Assembly: GCA_009760855.2 (NCBI GenBank)
Contig: WPIO01000004.1
Coordinates: 9,728,501 to 9,792,500, forward strand
Length of the DNA: 64,000 bases
From: Cristatella mucedo
Taxonomy: Eukaryota; Bryozoa; Phylactolaemata; Cristatellidae
Reading direction: 5' to 3'
Positions 63,744 through 64,000 of the stretch are shown piece by piece. The notes under the pieces are model-generated. The model was not told the origin of the DNA. It did not search any database and saw nothing but the letters and a program-made list of their open reading frames with translations. Within the stretch, counting starts at the first letter, position 1; each line of letters opens with the position of its first letter. The translations under genes and the position numbers were made by a program.

Positions 63744-64000
63744 CTCCTGCCTCTTCTGTGGTCGAGTCGAGTCACTGGGAGATGCATGTCTCCTACGCAC
63801 TGCTTGTCTAACGGCGTCTGCAGCTGCTTTGTGGCTTGCTCGCGTGCCAGTGAATGGTTGGTGCAGTGGCCCTTGGCCGTGGGACCCCCTGCTGCTGAAG
63901 CGCACGGCTTAGCTTAGCCTGCTCTCCGCTCGAGGCTTGTCGTGCGCAAGCTCATCATGCACCTTGACCTCTTTCTTCTAGGGTGCGACCTGTCCGTACC

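Overview
The window is animal nuclear DNA, most likely from an invertebrate. The genes are split by introns with conventional splice sites, the proteins are recognisable metazoan orthologues, and the spaces between exons are filled with non-LTR retrotransposon debris, SINE-like elements, one LTR element and long microsatellites. One gene combines features that vertebrates divide between SRSF11 and SREK1, which argues for a non-vertebrate lineage. The species cannot be named from sequence alone.

Three genes can be assembled exon by exon, and in each the exon lengths sum to an exact open frame. (1) Minus strand, 13464 down to 418: an SREK1/SRSF11-type splicing regulator of 13 coding exons and 896 residues, with two RRM domains, a long RS region and an acidic tail. 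(2) Plus strand, 16823 to 45140: LRRC40, 14 coding exons, 629 residues, almost entirely leucine-rich repeats, with two GC-AG introns. (3) Minus strand, 46945 down to 45351: DMAC2L (ATP5S, ATP synthase coupling factor B-like), 4 exons, 225 residues. SREK1 and LRRC40 are divergent, with about 3.4 kb between start codons. LRRC40 and DMAC2L converge tail to tail, and their likely 3' UTRs overlap.

From 47 kb to the end no gene could be recognised. This part holds a complete but gag-only LTR retrotransposon (50669-52588, with a GAATG target duplication), a possible solo LTR, LINE and SINE fragments, a GC-rich block at 55.2-56.7 kb that may contain a promoter and first exon, and long microsatellites.

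The LINE copies belong to one CR1/L2-like family (YADD reverse transcriptase, 3' end in ATT repeats). At least two SINE-like families share its 3' terminal motif, as expected if they use its machinery. Other notable structures are a 1.16-kb, 20-bp minisatellite inside an SREK1 intron, complementary GA and CU tracts on either side of a 57-nt SREK1 exon, and three near-perfect palindromes (arms of 31, 75 and 317 bp). The genes share no pathway: one acts in pre-mRNA splicing, one is a leucine-rich scaffold of poorly defined role, and one is mitochondrial.
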